This document shows, one piece after another, positions 25,793-34,384 of a DNA stretch of 64,000 nt. Below the pieces are notes generated by a model that made no database searches, was not told the origin of the DNA, and saw only the letters and a program-made list of their open reading frames with translations. Location of the stretch: assembly GCF_020447315.1 (NCBI RefSeq), contig NZ_JAJADQ010000016.1, positions 22,573 to 86,572 of the forward strand, read 5' to 3'. This DNA comes from Hymenobacter nitidus (GTDB lineage Bacteria > Bacteroidota > Bacteroidia > Cytophagales > Hymenobacteraceae). Every line of letters begins with the position of its first letter. The stretch's first letter is position 1. A program made the position numbers and the translations under genes.

Positions 25793-27525
25793 TTAAATAG
25801 AAGGGAAGTGACATCCTTCAGCCCTTGGATGAAATCAATGTCGGTGGAGAGGGACAGGTACATGCCTGGCGTAACGACCTTGTTGGACGTCTCCGGGTGC
25901 TTGGAAGTGCGCTTGAGCAGGGCCAGCCCGCCGCTGACCTTGAATGCCCGCCGGAACCGGTAGGCCGGCCCGACTAGGAGCGACATGTTGTTGTACAGGT
26001 TATCAAACTCACTGTTGGGCAGCGCACCCAGCGTAAAGCCTAGATTAAGCGAGAGGTGCTGCCAGACTGAGTTGCGCGTTACGATGCCGTAATCCGGTCC
26101 ATACCCCTGCGAGTCATTGCCTCCGGTCTTTAAGGGCGGGTCAAAGTCTTTGGGAAACCGATTACGCCGCGTGTTTTTGTCGATTGGGCGGAAGTAGACG
26201 TTTACACCCCAGTACAAGCGTGGTAGGTACACCAACTCATCACGGAGATTAGGCACAGCTATGTTGGTCAGACCAGCATCAAGGAAAAGGACGTTGCCCC
26301 CAGCAGTCTTCAAGTCACTGGCCACCGTGCCACCGACCAGCGTAGTGCTTTGCAGTATTTTATCCGTCTTATCAATTAAGCTTTGGATGGTTTTCCCGCC
26401 ACTCGCCAGTCGTCCGTAATTTTTGCGCATCCCAGCGCGTATGTCTGAGACGACCTGCCGGGCGCTTCTTAAGACGACTGGCACAGGCGTGCTGCCACTG
26501 ACAATTGCCGCGTCTACCAGCTGCTGCAAACTATCGCAGTAAGCGATGTTCGCTTCCAGGTTTTGTAAGCGCCTGTGCAAATATTCCATCTCCGTAGGCT
26601 GGTCCTGATACACTCTGGTGACATTAAGTAGCCCGAGTTGCATATCTCGGTAGCGAGTACCGGCAAGCAGTTCCAGGCCGTCCCCTACCCGCTTGAATCC
26701 GAGCTTCGCCATCTTGACCGCAACGCCCATCGCCTGGATTTGCGCTTGGGTAAGTGGTGCCGCGACGTCAAACTTCGCTGGGTTGGATAAACGGGTGTAA
26801 ACGGTATCCAGGGTAGCCTGGTAGAAGGTGCTATACTCAGCGTAATCGAAGTCCAGCGCCGTTCGTTGCAGGTCGGCGTTGAGGACTTGGCCTTCCAACT
26901 GCTCGTACTTGCGCTTGGCAACCGGTTCCTTTTTCTTTTCGGCCACACGGGCCGCGTCGGTCTTGCTTTGCTGTAGTAACGCATTCACATCGAGAAGCGC
27001 GGTCGAGTTATCCGGCGAGAACTTCTGTATAATCTCAATGTCAAATACCTTGTTGGGTTTTAGAGGGGGAAAGAAGATGTCGATGCCCGTAGCAGTAACG
27101 TGATAGGTTAAGGCCACGTCTTTCACAGCGCGCAAAGTCCTGGCTGGCTTAGCCGCTGCCTTGATTTCCTCAGCTGTTAGAGGCACCCCATCGGCAGCCT
27201 TAGCTTTCGCCTCCAAGGTAAACTGAACTTCCTCCACAGCTTTCTGCTTACTCGTAAGCCCCTCCCCTGTCGCAGGGTCAATAACGGTCATGACCAGTTG
27301 CCGCCTGCCGTGCGCATACCTGGACTCGTAAGCATGTACGTCCAGCACGTCTTTGACCGTCAGGTGCTCGATAGTTAGGGTAAAGGATCGGTCAAACGGA
27401 ATAGGCTTATCGGTTTTGTGGGTCAGGTAATCATACTTTATAAGGCCCTCAGAATCATAAGGTGTCTGGCCCCAAGCGCCCAATGCGCAAAACATCCATA
27501 TAGACAGAAATAGGGTGTATCTCAT
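25789..27525 (-). CDS. Secreted outer-membrane-like protein
   Basis: A 578-residue protein with a signal peptide (MRYTLFLSIWMFCALGAWG, cut near QTPY). The N-terminal 150 residues are beta-rich, the middle (about 190-400) is helical with many charged residues and two Ala/Lys-rich stretches, and the last 160 residues alternate like beta-barrel strands (LYWGVNVYFRPI, LSLNLGFTLGAL, LLVGPAYRFRRAFKVSGGL). It probably inserts in or lies at the outer membrane. No family was recognised. First gene of a three-gene operon with the lipoprotein and the small protein; its upstream region contains TATTTTG at 27558-27564 on the minus strand, close to the Bacteroidota -7 element. Confidence 0.65.
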   Translation of the reverse strand: MRYTLFLSIWMFCALGAWGQTPYDSEGLIKYDYLTHKTDKPIPFDRSFTLTIEHLTVKDVLDVHAYESRYAHGRRQLVMTVIDPATGEGLTSKQKAVEEVQFTLEAKAKAADGVPLTAEEIKAAAKPARTLRAVKDVALTYHVTATGIDIFFPPLKPNKVFDIEIIQKFSPDNSTALLDVNALLQQSKTDAARVAEKKKEPVAKRKYEQLEGQVLNADLQRTALDFDYAEYSTFYQATLDTVYTRLSNPAKFDVAAPLTQAQIQAMGVAVKMAKLGFKRVGDGLELLAGTRYRDMQLGLLNVTRVYQDQPTEMEYLHRRLQNLEANIAYCDSLQQLVDAAIVSGSTPVPVVLRSARQVVSDIRAGMRKNYGRLASGGKTIQSLIDKTDKILQSTTLVGGTVASDLKTAGGNVLFLDAGLTNIAVPNLRDELVYLPRLYWGVNVYFRPIDKNTRRNRFPKDFDPPLKTGGNDSQGYGPDYGIVTRNSVWQHLSLNLGFTLGALPNSEFDNLYNNMSLLVGPAYRFRRAFKVSGGLALLKRTSKHPETSNKVVTPGMYLSLSTDIDFIQGLKDVTSLLFK

Positions 27526-28176
27526 AAAGTAGAAGCGTTTTTATATGAATATATAAACAAAATATTGGCGTGCAACTCTTGACGCGTCTCAAGGCAGTGG
27601 CAAATCAGGCATCGCTGACACATATAGCAGCACCTGTTAGAGATGGCTTTAGAATGATCGTTGCTAAACTAATAGGTGCAATTGCAGATAAGTAATATAG
27701 GCGGCTACAAGGCCCGCTTCTGCTATGGTTGAGATAGCACTTTCTTGGACGACCCTGGATTGGCTGACGGATGCTACCAGCATACCCTGATTAAAATGAC
27801 CTCACGCGTTCAGGGAATAATATGGACGTGTGCTTATCCTCCCTCACAATAAAACGGCTCACCTCCTAAAACACCATGTGTTTAACATGGCGACAAGTAG
27901 AGATCGACGCCATACCCTTATTATCTGTGACCCGAACTTGCTTTCTATGGGCGCATCAACGCTTCGGTGCAAGATTAATTTAAAAGCTTATATGTATAGC
28001 AAGTCGCTGAATTTTAAATCTTAAGGTCGATTACACCCCTGAGCTGCCTTTGAATTTGATCGATAAAAGCAAGGATGGCAACCTGTGCTTCCCCCCTCTA
28101 CCCTTCAGGTATTTCCGTGCATTAATTAGCTTCAGATTGGTACCTTGAGTCCGCATTTGCCTGTATTCAAGCTGAC
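27526..28176. other. Intergenic, 651 bp, AT-rich
   Basis: Divergent spacer between the envelope operon and the DUF2075 cluster. The first 40 bp are very AT-rich and hold the likely minus-strand promoter (TATTTTG at 27558-27564). A short imperfect dyad with a central GACGCGTC lies at about 27578-27593. The remaining sequence contains only short unconvincing frames. The DUF2075 gene promoter must lie in the right half; I could not identify it. Confidence 0.4.
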
Positions 28177-30288
28177 GTGATATTTACGATTGATACTTTC
28201 TGCGACCGCGTAGAGTCCGACATGAACGGGCTGATTGACGAGCTCATGTATACCACGGGTCGTGATACGCCCGCCGAGCGACAAGCCTGGCAGAAATCCC
28301 TGCCCCGGATGTCCGTAGTGCTGGCGCAGGCCCAGCAGCTCAATCAAAAAATCAAGGGCGCACACCTATACCTGGGCAGCGTTACGCTGGAATACAAGCT
28401 GCCCGCCGCCTCGGCCTGGTGCGACGTCGTGCTACTCGGGCGCAATGCCCAGGGCCAGGCGCAAGTAGTCATTGTAGAGCTCAAGGACTGGGACACCAAG
28501 GATGACGAGCCGGGCGTGAGCGAGGCCCTGATTCGCCACCACGGCCAGGATCGCCTGCACCCCTCCGATCAGGTGCGCGGCTATACGCTCTACTGCCAGC
28601 GCTTCCACTCGGCCGTGCACGCCTACCAGGCCCAGGTAGACGGGTGCGTGTACTTTACGACTACGACCAGCGTAGCAGCCTACACCCAGCCACCGCACAC
28701 TTCGCTAACCAGCACCTACCCGGTATTCAGTGCCGGCAAGGACGTGGGCACGCTCGCTGGCCACCTGGCTGGCCTGCTGCAGGAGTCTGACGAGCAGTTT
28801 GCCCACGACTTTGAGCGCGGCACCTACAAGCAGGACCGCAACATGCTGCGGCAGGTCGCCAGCTCCCTGCGCAATACATCTTCCCGGCCCTTTGAGCTGC
28901 TGGACAAGCAGCGGCTCGGCTACGAGCTGGCCCTGCAGACCATCGAGCAGGCCAGCCAGCAGCCGAAGCAGAAGCACGTGGTGCTGGTGCTGGGCCCGCC
29001 CGGCTCGGGCAAGTCGGCCCTGGCCACCAACCTGTGGGTGGAAGCCGCCCTGCGTCACAACGCGCGCGGCAATGTTGCCTTCGTGACGACCTCCAGCTCG
29101 CAGAAGACGAACATGAAGCACGTGTTCGACGCCGCCAGTAAAATCACCGGGGCCCAGTTCCATGTGCTGCCCGCTAACCAGTTCAATCCCGGCCTCTACG
29201 GCAAGCAGGTAAAGCAGCTGCAGGGCGAGGGCTACACCATGAAGCCCTTCTCCTGGCGCGAGAACCTGAAGGTGCTGCGGCAGGAGATCGGGGACTTCAA
29301 GACGCCCGACGACATGAACTTCCTCTCGGTGGTCGACGAAGCGCACGCCCTGATCAACCCCGAAGGGCACGACATCGGCTTCTCCGCCGGCTGGTGCCTG
29401 CAGGCCGGCCCTCAGGCCTGGCACATCATGCGCTGCTCCCAGGTCAGCGTGTTCCTGCTCGACGCCAAGCAGAGCTACCGCGACAACGAAACCACCACCC
29501 CGGCCGACCTGGAGCGCTTCGCCCAGGACTTCGGGGCTCAGGTGCACACGGTCGATTTGAGCGGGGCGCAGTACCGCTGCGGCGGCTCCACCGAGTATGT
29601 GGAGTGGATGGAGGGCTTGTTTGGTATCCATGACGAGCCGACCACCCTGGACTGGCGCCAGACGCCGGCCAGGCCGGATGCGCCGTTCGGGCTACAGCTG
29701 GTGGACTCGCCCACGGAGTTGGAGTCCGTGCTCGGCCAGCACCACGCTGATGGGCAGCTGGTGCGGTTGCTTTCCAGTTACTCAGTGGAATGGAAAACCA
29801 AGAAGGCCACCGACGTGCACGGCGTCGCGCCTCAACACCAGGACTTCTACCTCTCCTACCTTGATTCCAGCGGCCAGCGCCAGTCCTGGTCCCGGCCCTG
29901 GAACTACGCCCCGGCCGAGGACTACACACTGTACGTGCAGGCTCCGGAAGGGTCAAGAATGCACCAGAACCCACTGGCCGAAGTGGGCTGCCCCTACGTC
30001 GTGCGGGGGTTTGACTTTGACTACATCGGCCTGCTCTGGCTCAATGACTTAATTTGGCGAGAGGGCCGGTGGATGGTCGATCCGGAGCACGTGCACGAAA
30101 CCGCTTTTGCCAGCACCAAGTCCAAGAAGGCCTTGAAGCAAGCCGACGGGCTGGATCAGCTCCTGCTGGCCGTGCTCAAAGGCTACCGCATTCTGCTGAC
30201 CCGCGCCACCAAGGGCGTGTATCTCTACGTGCAGGACGCCCAGACCCGGGCCCACCTGCAGCAGTTGCTGGCCGATGCAGACCACTGA
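28177..30288 (+). CDS. Nuclease-DUF2075 helicase fusion (first copy)
   Basis: A 703-residue protein. Residues about 80-105 form a PD-(D/E)XK core: WCDVVLLG (Asp) and VVIVELKDWD (ExK). Then follow a Walker A LVLGPPGSGKSALATN near 272, a Walker B VVDEAHALI near 385 and a late motif SVFLLDAKQSYRD near 425, the layout of DUF2075 (Schlafen group-3-like helicase). The C-terminus has GYRILLTRATKGVYLYV, motif VI of SF1-like helicases. It starts at GTG 28177. Its end overlaps the UPF1-like gene by 14 bp, and a paralogue (32050-33945) closes the cluster. Expected role: ATP-driven nucleic-acid remodelling linked to cutting, in a probable defence operon. Confidence 0.8.
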   Translation: MIFTIDTFCDRVESDMNGLIDELMYTTGRDTPAERQAWQKSLPRMSVVLAQAQQLNQKIKGAHLYLGSVTLEYKLPAASAWCDVVLLGRNAQGQAQVVIVELKDWDTKDDEPGVSEALIRHHGQDRLHPSDQVRGYTLYCQRFHSAVHAYQAQVDGCVYFTTTTSVAAYTQPPHTSLTSTYPVFSAGKDVGTLAGHLAGLLQESDEQFAHDFERGTYKQDRNMLRQVASSLRNTSSRPFELLDKQRLGYELALQTIEQASQQPKQKHVVLVLGPPGSGKSALATNLWVEAALRHNARGNVAFVTTSSSQKTNMKHVFDAASKITGAQFHVLPANQFNPGLYGKQVKQLQGEGYTMKPFSWRENLKVLRQEIGDFKTPDDMNFLSVVDEAHALINPEGHDIGFSAGWCLQAGPQAWHIMRCSQVSVFLLDAKQSYRDNETTTPADLERFAQDFGAQVHTVDLSGAQYRCGGSTEYVEWMEGLFGIHDEPTTLDWRQTPARPDAPFGLQLVDSPTELESVLGQHHADGQLVRLLSSYSVEWKTKKATDVHGVAPQHQDFYLSYLDSSGQRQSWSRPWNYAPAEDYTLYVQAPEGSRMHQNPLAEVGCPYVVRGFDFDYIGLLWLNDLIWREGRWMVDPEHVHETAFASTKSKKALKQADGLDQLLLAVLKGYRILLTRATKGVYLYVQDAQTRAHLQQLLADADH

Positions 30289-32050
30289 GCTGCTGACCTA
30301 CCTGGAGCGGGAAAAGGAGCTGGTAGAGGCCGACATTCGGCAGATTGACGCCATGGGCCTGCCCGAGCGGGTGCAGCGCGGCCTAGCCGTTGTGAACCTG
30401 CGGCCGCTGCGCCAGGAAGGCGTGGAGGTCTTGCTGGCCTGCGAGGAGAACCTCACGCGCTGGAAGCCCGGCGACTGGGTGGAGATCAGCCTGAACGGGC
30501 GCTGGAGCACGGCCACGATCGCCGAGAACGGCTTCAGCGAGATTCTGGTGCTGCTGCATGCCTACTTCGACGTGCGGCCGGATACGCAGATCGTGCTGCA
30601 GTCCAACAAGAGCCAGCTGCTGGATCCCATCATTCAATCGGTGCGCCGACTGGAGCCGGGCGCGCCCGGGGCTGCCTTCCTAGACCTGCTCTGGGGTGAG
30701 CGCAAGATCAACCCCCAGCAGTTCGGGGGACTGGAGCTGAGTGAGGAGCAATTAGCGGCCGTGGCCAGCCAGCTCAACGAGTCGCAGCGGCGGGTGGTGC
30801 GCCGGGGCACGCGTCGCCCTTCCCTGCTGGCCGTGCAGGGCCCGCCCGGCACGGGGAAGACCCACGTGCTGGCGCTCACGGCCCAGCAGCTGGCCCGCAA
30901 GAAGCAGCGCATCGTGGTGCTGGCTCACACCCATCAGGCCGTCAACAACTGTCTGAACGCCATCCGCGCCCTGGATTCTCAGTTGAGCGTGTTCAAGATC
31001 GGCGAGGTGCTCAAAGCGGAAGGGCTGGACGAGTCCATTCCCAGCTTGCCTTACGCCGAGTTTCAGCGCCTATACAAGCAGAAGAAGCGGCCGGAGTTCT
31101 GCGTGATCGGCATGTCTTACTACGCGGCCCTCGTGCATCTGGGGCTGCGTGCGACGGGCTTTGCGCCCACGGTCGTGCTGGTGGATGAGGCCGGGCAGAT
31201 TCCGCTTACCTACGGGCTGGCGGTGGGCTCACTCGGGGCGGGCTCGGTCATGCTCTTTGGGGACGACGCCCAGATGCCGCCCATCTACCACCCCGGCCTG
31301 GTCAGTGACCCGCTGTCCCGCTCCCTATTTGAGCAGGTCCGGCAGATGCAGCCCGAAGCCGTGGTTGCCCTCGACACCACCTATCGACTGAACGCGCCGC
31401 TGAGCAACCTTATCGGGACGCTCTACTACCGGGACGCTGACACCCTAACGTCCTTTCTTAAATCGGCTCCCGCCGCCCAGGGCCACCGGCTGCGTTTGGC
31501 GCTGCCAGCGACAATTCCAGCCCCCATCGCCCGGGTACTCCGGCCGGAAGCTTCCCTGATCTGGGTAAACAATGCCACCGAGGAACCTTGTGAGCAGGAA
31601 AACCTACCCGAAGCGCAGGCCATTGCGGAATTGGTGGCCATCAGCCTGGCAGCCGGGCTGCCGGCCCGGGAAATAGCGGTGGTGGCGCCCTTCCGCCGGC
31701 AGGTCCTGGCCATTCGGCAGGCGCTGCGCCTGCGCTTGGATGCAGTACCCAAAGAGCTCATTGTCGATACCGTCGAGCGCGTGCAGGGGGCCAGCGTGGA
31801 GCTGATTCTGGTTTCATTCGCCGCCAACAGCCCTGAGTACCTGCGCCTGGTCCGCCGCTTTCTGCTGCTGCCCAACCGCCTGAACGTGGCCCTGAGCCGG
31901 GCCCGCGCCAAAGCAGTCTTCTTCGTCAGCGATGCGCTGCTGGAACTGGCTCCCGCCGATGCCTTGCGCAGCCAGCTGGCCTACCTGCGCGAGTCGAGCG
32001 ATGAGTACCTCCCCCTGTCCGAATTACGCTACCTATCCAATCCCAGCTAA
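30275..32050 (+). CDS. UPF1-like superfamily 1 helicase
   Basis: A 591-residue protein with an N-terminal beta-rich domain (about 1-110, KPGDWVEISLNGRWSTATI) and an AAA_11/AAA_12 type helicase. Walker A is VQGPPGTGKTHVLAL near residue 188, motif Ia is VLAHTHQAVNNCL, motif II is VLVDEAGQIPLTYG near 303, motif III is FGDDAQMPPI, and the C-terminal domain has VERVQGASVELILVSF and NRLNVALSRARAKAVFF (motif VI). Relatives unwind RNA or DNA:RNA hybrids. The gene overlaps both neighbours (14 bp upstream, 1 bp downstream as TAATG), so the three proteins are made together in fixed proportion. Confidence 0.85.
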   Translation: MQTTELLTYLEREKELVEADIRQIDAMGLPERVQRGLAVVNLRPLRQEGVEVLLACEENLTRWKPGDWVEISLNGRWSTATIAENGFSEILVLLHAYFDVRPDTQIVLQSNKSQLLDPIIQSVRRLEPGAPGAAFLDLLWGERKINPQQFGGLELSEEQLAAVASQLNESQRRVVRRGTRRPSLLAVQGPPGTGKTHVLALTAQQLARKKQRIVVLAHTHQAVNNCLNAIRALDSQLSVFKIGEVLKAEGLDESIPSLPYAEFQRLYKQKKRPEFCVIGMSYYAALVHLGLRATGFAPTVVLVDEAGQIPLTYGLAVGSLGAGSVMLFGDDAQMPPIYHPGLVSDPLSRSLFEQVRQMQPEAVVALDTTYRLNAPLSNLIGTLYYRDADTLTSFLKSAPAAQGHRLRLALPATIPAPIARVLRPEASLIWVNNATEEPCEQENLPEAQAIAELVAISLAAGLPAREIAVVAPFRRQVLAIRQALRLRLDAVPKELIVDTVERVQGASVELILVSFAANSPEYLRLVRRFLLLPNRLNVALSRARAKAVFFVSDALLELAPADALRSQLAYLRESSDEYLPLSELRYLSNPS

Positions 32051-33945
32051 TGCGACTGTACGCCGGCAGCTCCGCCGAATTTATCACGGCCACGGCCCAC
32101 CAGGCCATCGTGGGCCTGCTCAAGCAGGCCTACTTTGAGCAGTACCGCGACCAGGCCCGCGAAGGCGAGATCCTGTCCTGGCAGAACAGCCTGCAGGCCG
32201 TCAGTGAGGTATTCCAGCAGGCCGGCTTGCTGGACCACGGCGTGCTGCTGGAGTACCAGTTGCCCCTGACCTCCAAGCGGCTGGACTGCCTGATCTGCGG
32301 CACGGACATCCGTCAGGAGCCGCGGGCCGTCATCATCGAGCTCAAGCAGTGGTCGCGCACAGAGCCGTCGGCGGGGCAGCACGAGGTGGTTACCTGGCTG
32401 GACGGCGCTAAAAAGGATGTGCTGCACCCTTCGGCGCAGGTGGGGCAGTACCGCAGCTACCTGCGCGAGGTGCACACGGCCTTCAACGGCGAGTCCGACC
32501 GCATCAAGCTGCACGCCTGCTCCTACCTGCACAACTACCACTTCGGGGCCGCTGACGCGGTGCTGGCACCCAAGTTTTATCGTCTGCTGGAATCCTTCCC
32601 GGTATTTGGCCAGCAGCAGCGCACGGAACTGGGTGACTTTTTGCAGCGGCGCCTGGGCGGCGGGCAGGGCTTGGAGCCCCTGCGGCGCATTGAGCAGGGA
32701 CGCTACGCGCCCAGCAAGAAGCTGCTGGATCACGTGGTCAGCCTCATCGATACGGACGCGACCTACGTGCTGCTGGATGAGCAGATGCTGGTCTACGACC
32801 AGGTGTTTGCCGCCGTGCTGGCCGCACGCGAGTCGGGCCAGAAAACGGCTATCCTGGTCAAGGGCGGTCCCGGCACGGGCAAGTCGGTCGTGGCCCTGAA
32901 CCTTCTGGCCGATCTAATGAGCCAAGGCTACAAAGCGCACTATGCCACCGGCTCCAAGGCCTTTACCGAGACGCTGCGCGACAAATTCGGCTGGCGGGGC
33001 CGCTCCTTCTTCACCTATTTCAATGCCTACGCTACTGCCCCGGAGAACGCGCTGGACGTGCTGCTCTGCGACGAGGCCCACCGCATCCGCTCCTCCAGCG
33101 TGGACCGGTTTACGGCGGCTGATAAGCGCAGCGGGCTCAACCAGGTGCAGGAATTACTGCGCGCAGCCATGGTCACGGTGTTTTTTCTCGACGACTTTCA
33201 GCGGGTGCGCCCCGGCGAGATCGGCTCCTACGACATGCTGCGCCAGCAAGCCGTGCAGGCGGGGGCCGTGGTGAAAGAGCACGAGTTGGAAGCGCAGTTT
33301 CGCTGCAGCGGCTCCTCGGGCTTTATCAATTGGCTGGACAATACCCTAGGCATTAAGCGGACGGCCAATGTGCTCTGGGGCACGGGTGAGGGCTATGATT
33401 TCCGGATCCTGCCCACCCCGATGGCCGTGGAGGACCTGCTGCAAGAGCAACTGCAGCAGGGTCACACGGCCCGCATGGTCGCCGGCTTCTGCTGGCCCTG
33501 GTCCGAGCCAACCGACGAAGGCTACCTGGTGGAAGACGTGGTGATTGAGCAGCCGGGCATCAGCTACCGACGACCGTGGAATGCTAAGTCGACGAAGAAG
33601 CGTCTGGCTCCCGGTATTCCCAAGTCCTCGCTCTGGGCCACCGAACCGGGCGGATTTGAGCAGGTGGGGTGCGTGTTTACGGCCCAGGGCTTCGAGTTTG
33701 ACTACGTGGGTGTCATCGTGGGTCGCGACCTAACCTACCGGTTTGCCCAGCAGTCCTGGATGGCCAACAGCCAAGCGACGCACGACAGCTCCCTGAAGCA
33801 GAGCCGGCTCACCGATCAGGAGCGGGTGGAGTTCTTCCGCAATACCTACAAGGTACTGATGACCCGGGGCATGAAGGGCTGCTACGTGTATTTTGAAGAT
33901 GAGGAGACGGGCCAGTTCTTTCGCAGCCGCATGGAAGCCTCATGA
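32050..33945 (+). CDS. Nuclease-DUF2075 helicase fusion (second copy)
   Basis: A 631-residue paralogue of the protein at 28177. The nuclease core is KRLDCLICG near residue 77 and AVIIELKQWS near 98. Walker A is VKGGPGTGKSVVALN near 272 and Walker B is LLCDEAHRIRSSS near 340; motif III-like FFLDDFQRVRPGE follows, and the C-terminus has YKVLMTRGMKGCYVYF. The two copies keep the same domain order but are clearly diverged, so they may form a heteromer rather than be redundant. The ATG shares one base with the stop of the helicase gene (TAATG). Downstream is a 439-bp gap, so this is the last gene of the operon. Confidence 0.82.
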   Translation: MRLYAGSSAEFITATAHQAIVGLLKQAYFEQYRDQAREGEILSWQNSLQAVSEVFQQAGLLDHGVLLEYQLPLTSKRLDCLICGTDIRQEPRAVIIELKQWSRTEPSAGQHEVVTWLDGAKKDVLHPSAQVGQYRSYLREVHTAFNGESDRIKLHACSYLHNYHFGAADAVLAPKFYRLLESFPVFGQQQRTELGDFLQRRLGGGQGLEPLRRIEQGRYAPSKKLLDHVVSLIDTDATYVLLDEQMLVYDQVFAAVLAARESGQKTAILVKGGPGTGKSVVALNLLADLMSQGYKAHYATGSKAFTETLRDKFGWRGRSFFTYFNAYATAPENALDVLLCDEAHRIRSSSVDRFTAADKRSGLNQVQELLRAAMVTVFFLDDFQRVRPGEIGSYDMLRQQAVQAGAVVKEHELEAQFRCSGSSGFINWLDNTLGIKRTANVLWGTGEGYDFRILPTPMAVEDLLQEQLQQGHTARMVAGFCWPWSEPTDEGYLVEDVVIEQPGISYRRPWNAKSTKKRLAPGIPKSSLWATEPGGFEQVGCVFTAQGFEFDYVGVIVGRDLTYRFAQQSWMANSQATHDSSLKQSRLTDQERVEFFRNTYKVLMTRGMKGCYVYFEDEETGQFFRSRMEAS

Positions 33946-34384
33946 TTAATGCTGTATTGACCACCTCTTGGGCCTTCTCTGTCCACAAGCCTCTATATCC
34001 TCTAATTAAAGAAGGAAACTCTTGATCATCAGGAGTCATGTGGCGAATATTGACGGCCAAACTGGAGTTGAACTGTGGGGAAACAGCTCTTTATCAATGA
34101 GTAAAAAATGCGTATTCGTCAACTTACTTAACTGGGAGAAGTAATTTGGTGTTGCGAATAAGCTGCTGTTTCTGACACCGTACAGTGCACGTAAAAGCTA
34201 GTATTAAGCATCTCCGCTGGTCATAAAAAACGGCTACTTTAGCGGTCTTGAAGTTTCGACCTTCTGCGAGTAGCGCGGCAAAAAATTCTAATTCCAAGAA
34301 TACGGTTTTGGTGACCAATGCTTGACCCAATAGCAGGAAAAGGAAGCCAGGAACGATATACCCTTCGCTTTTTGCCAATTAGCT
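33946..34384. other. Intergenic, 439 bp
   Basis: Comparatively AT-rich spacer between the DUF2075 operon and the SF2 helicase gene. An 84-codon minus-strand frame (34124-34378) is present but hydrophobic and Cys/Leu-rich in a random-looking way. No strong terminator was found. A promoter for the helicase gene must lie in the last 150 bp; no exact consensus is visible. Confidence 0.4.

Noticed and set aside
34124..34378. 84-codon minus-strand frame in the 439-bp gap
   Set aside because: Leu/Cys-rich with random-looking composition, no neighbour on the same strand, no visible ribosome-binding context; I treat it as chance.
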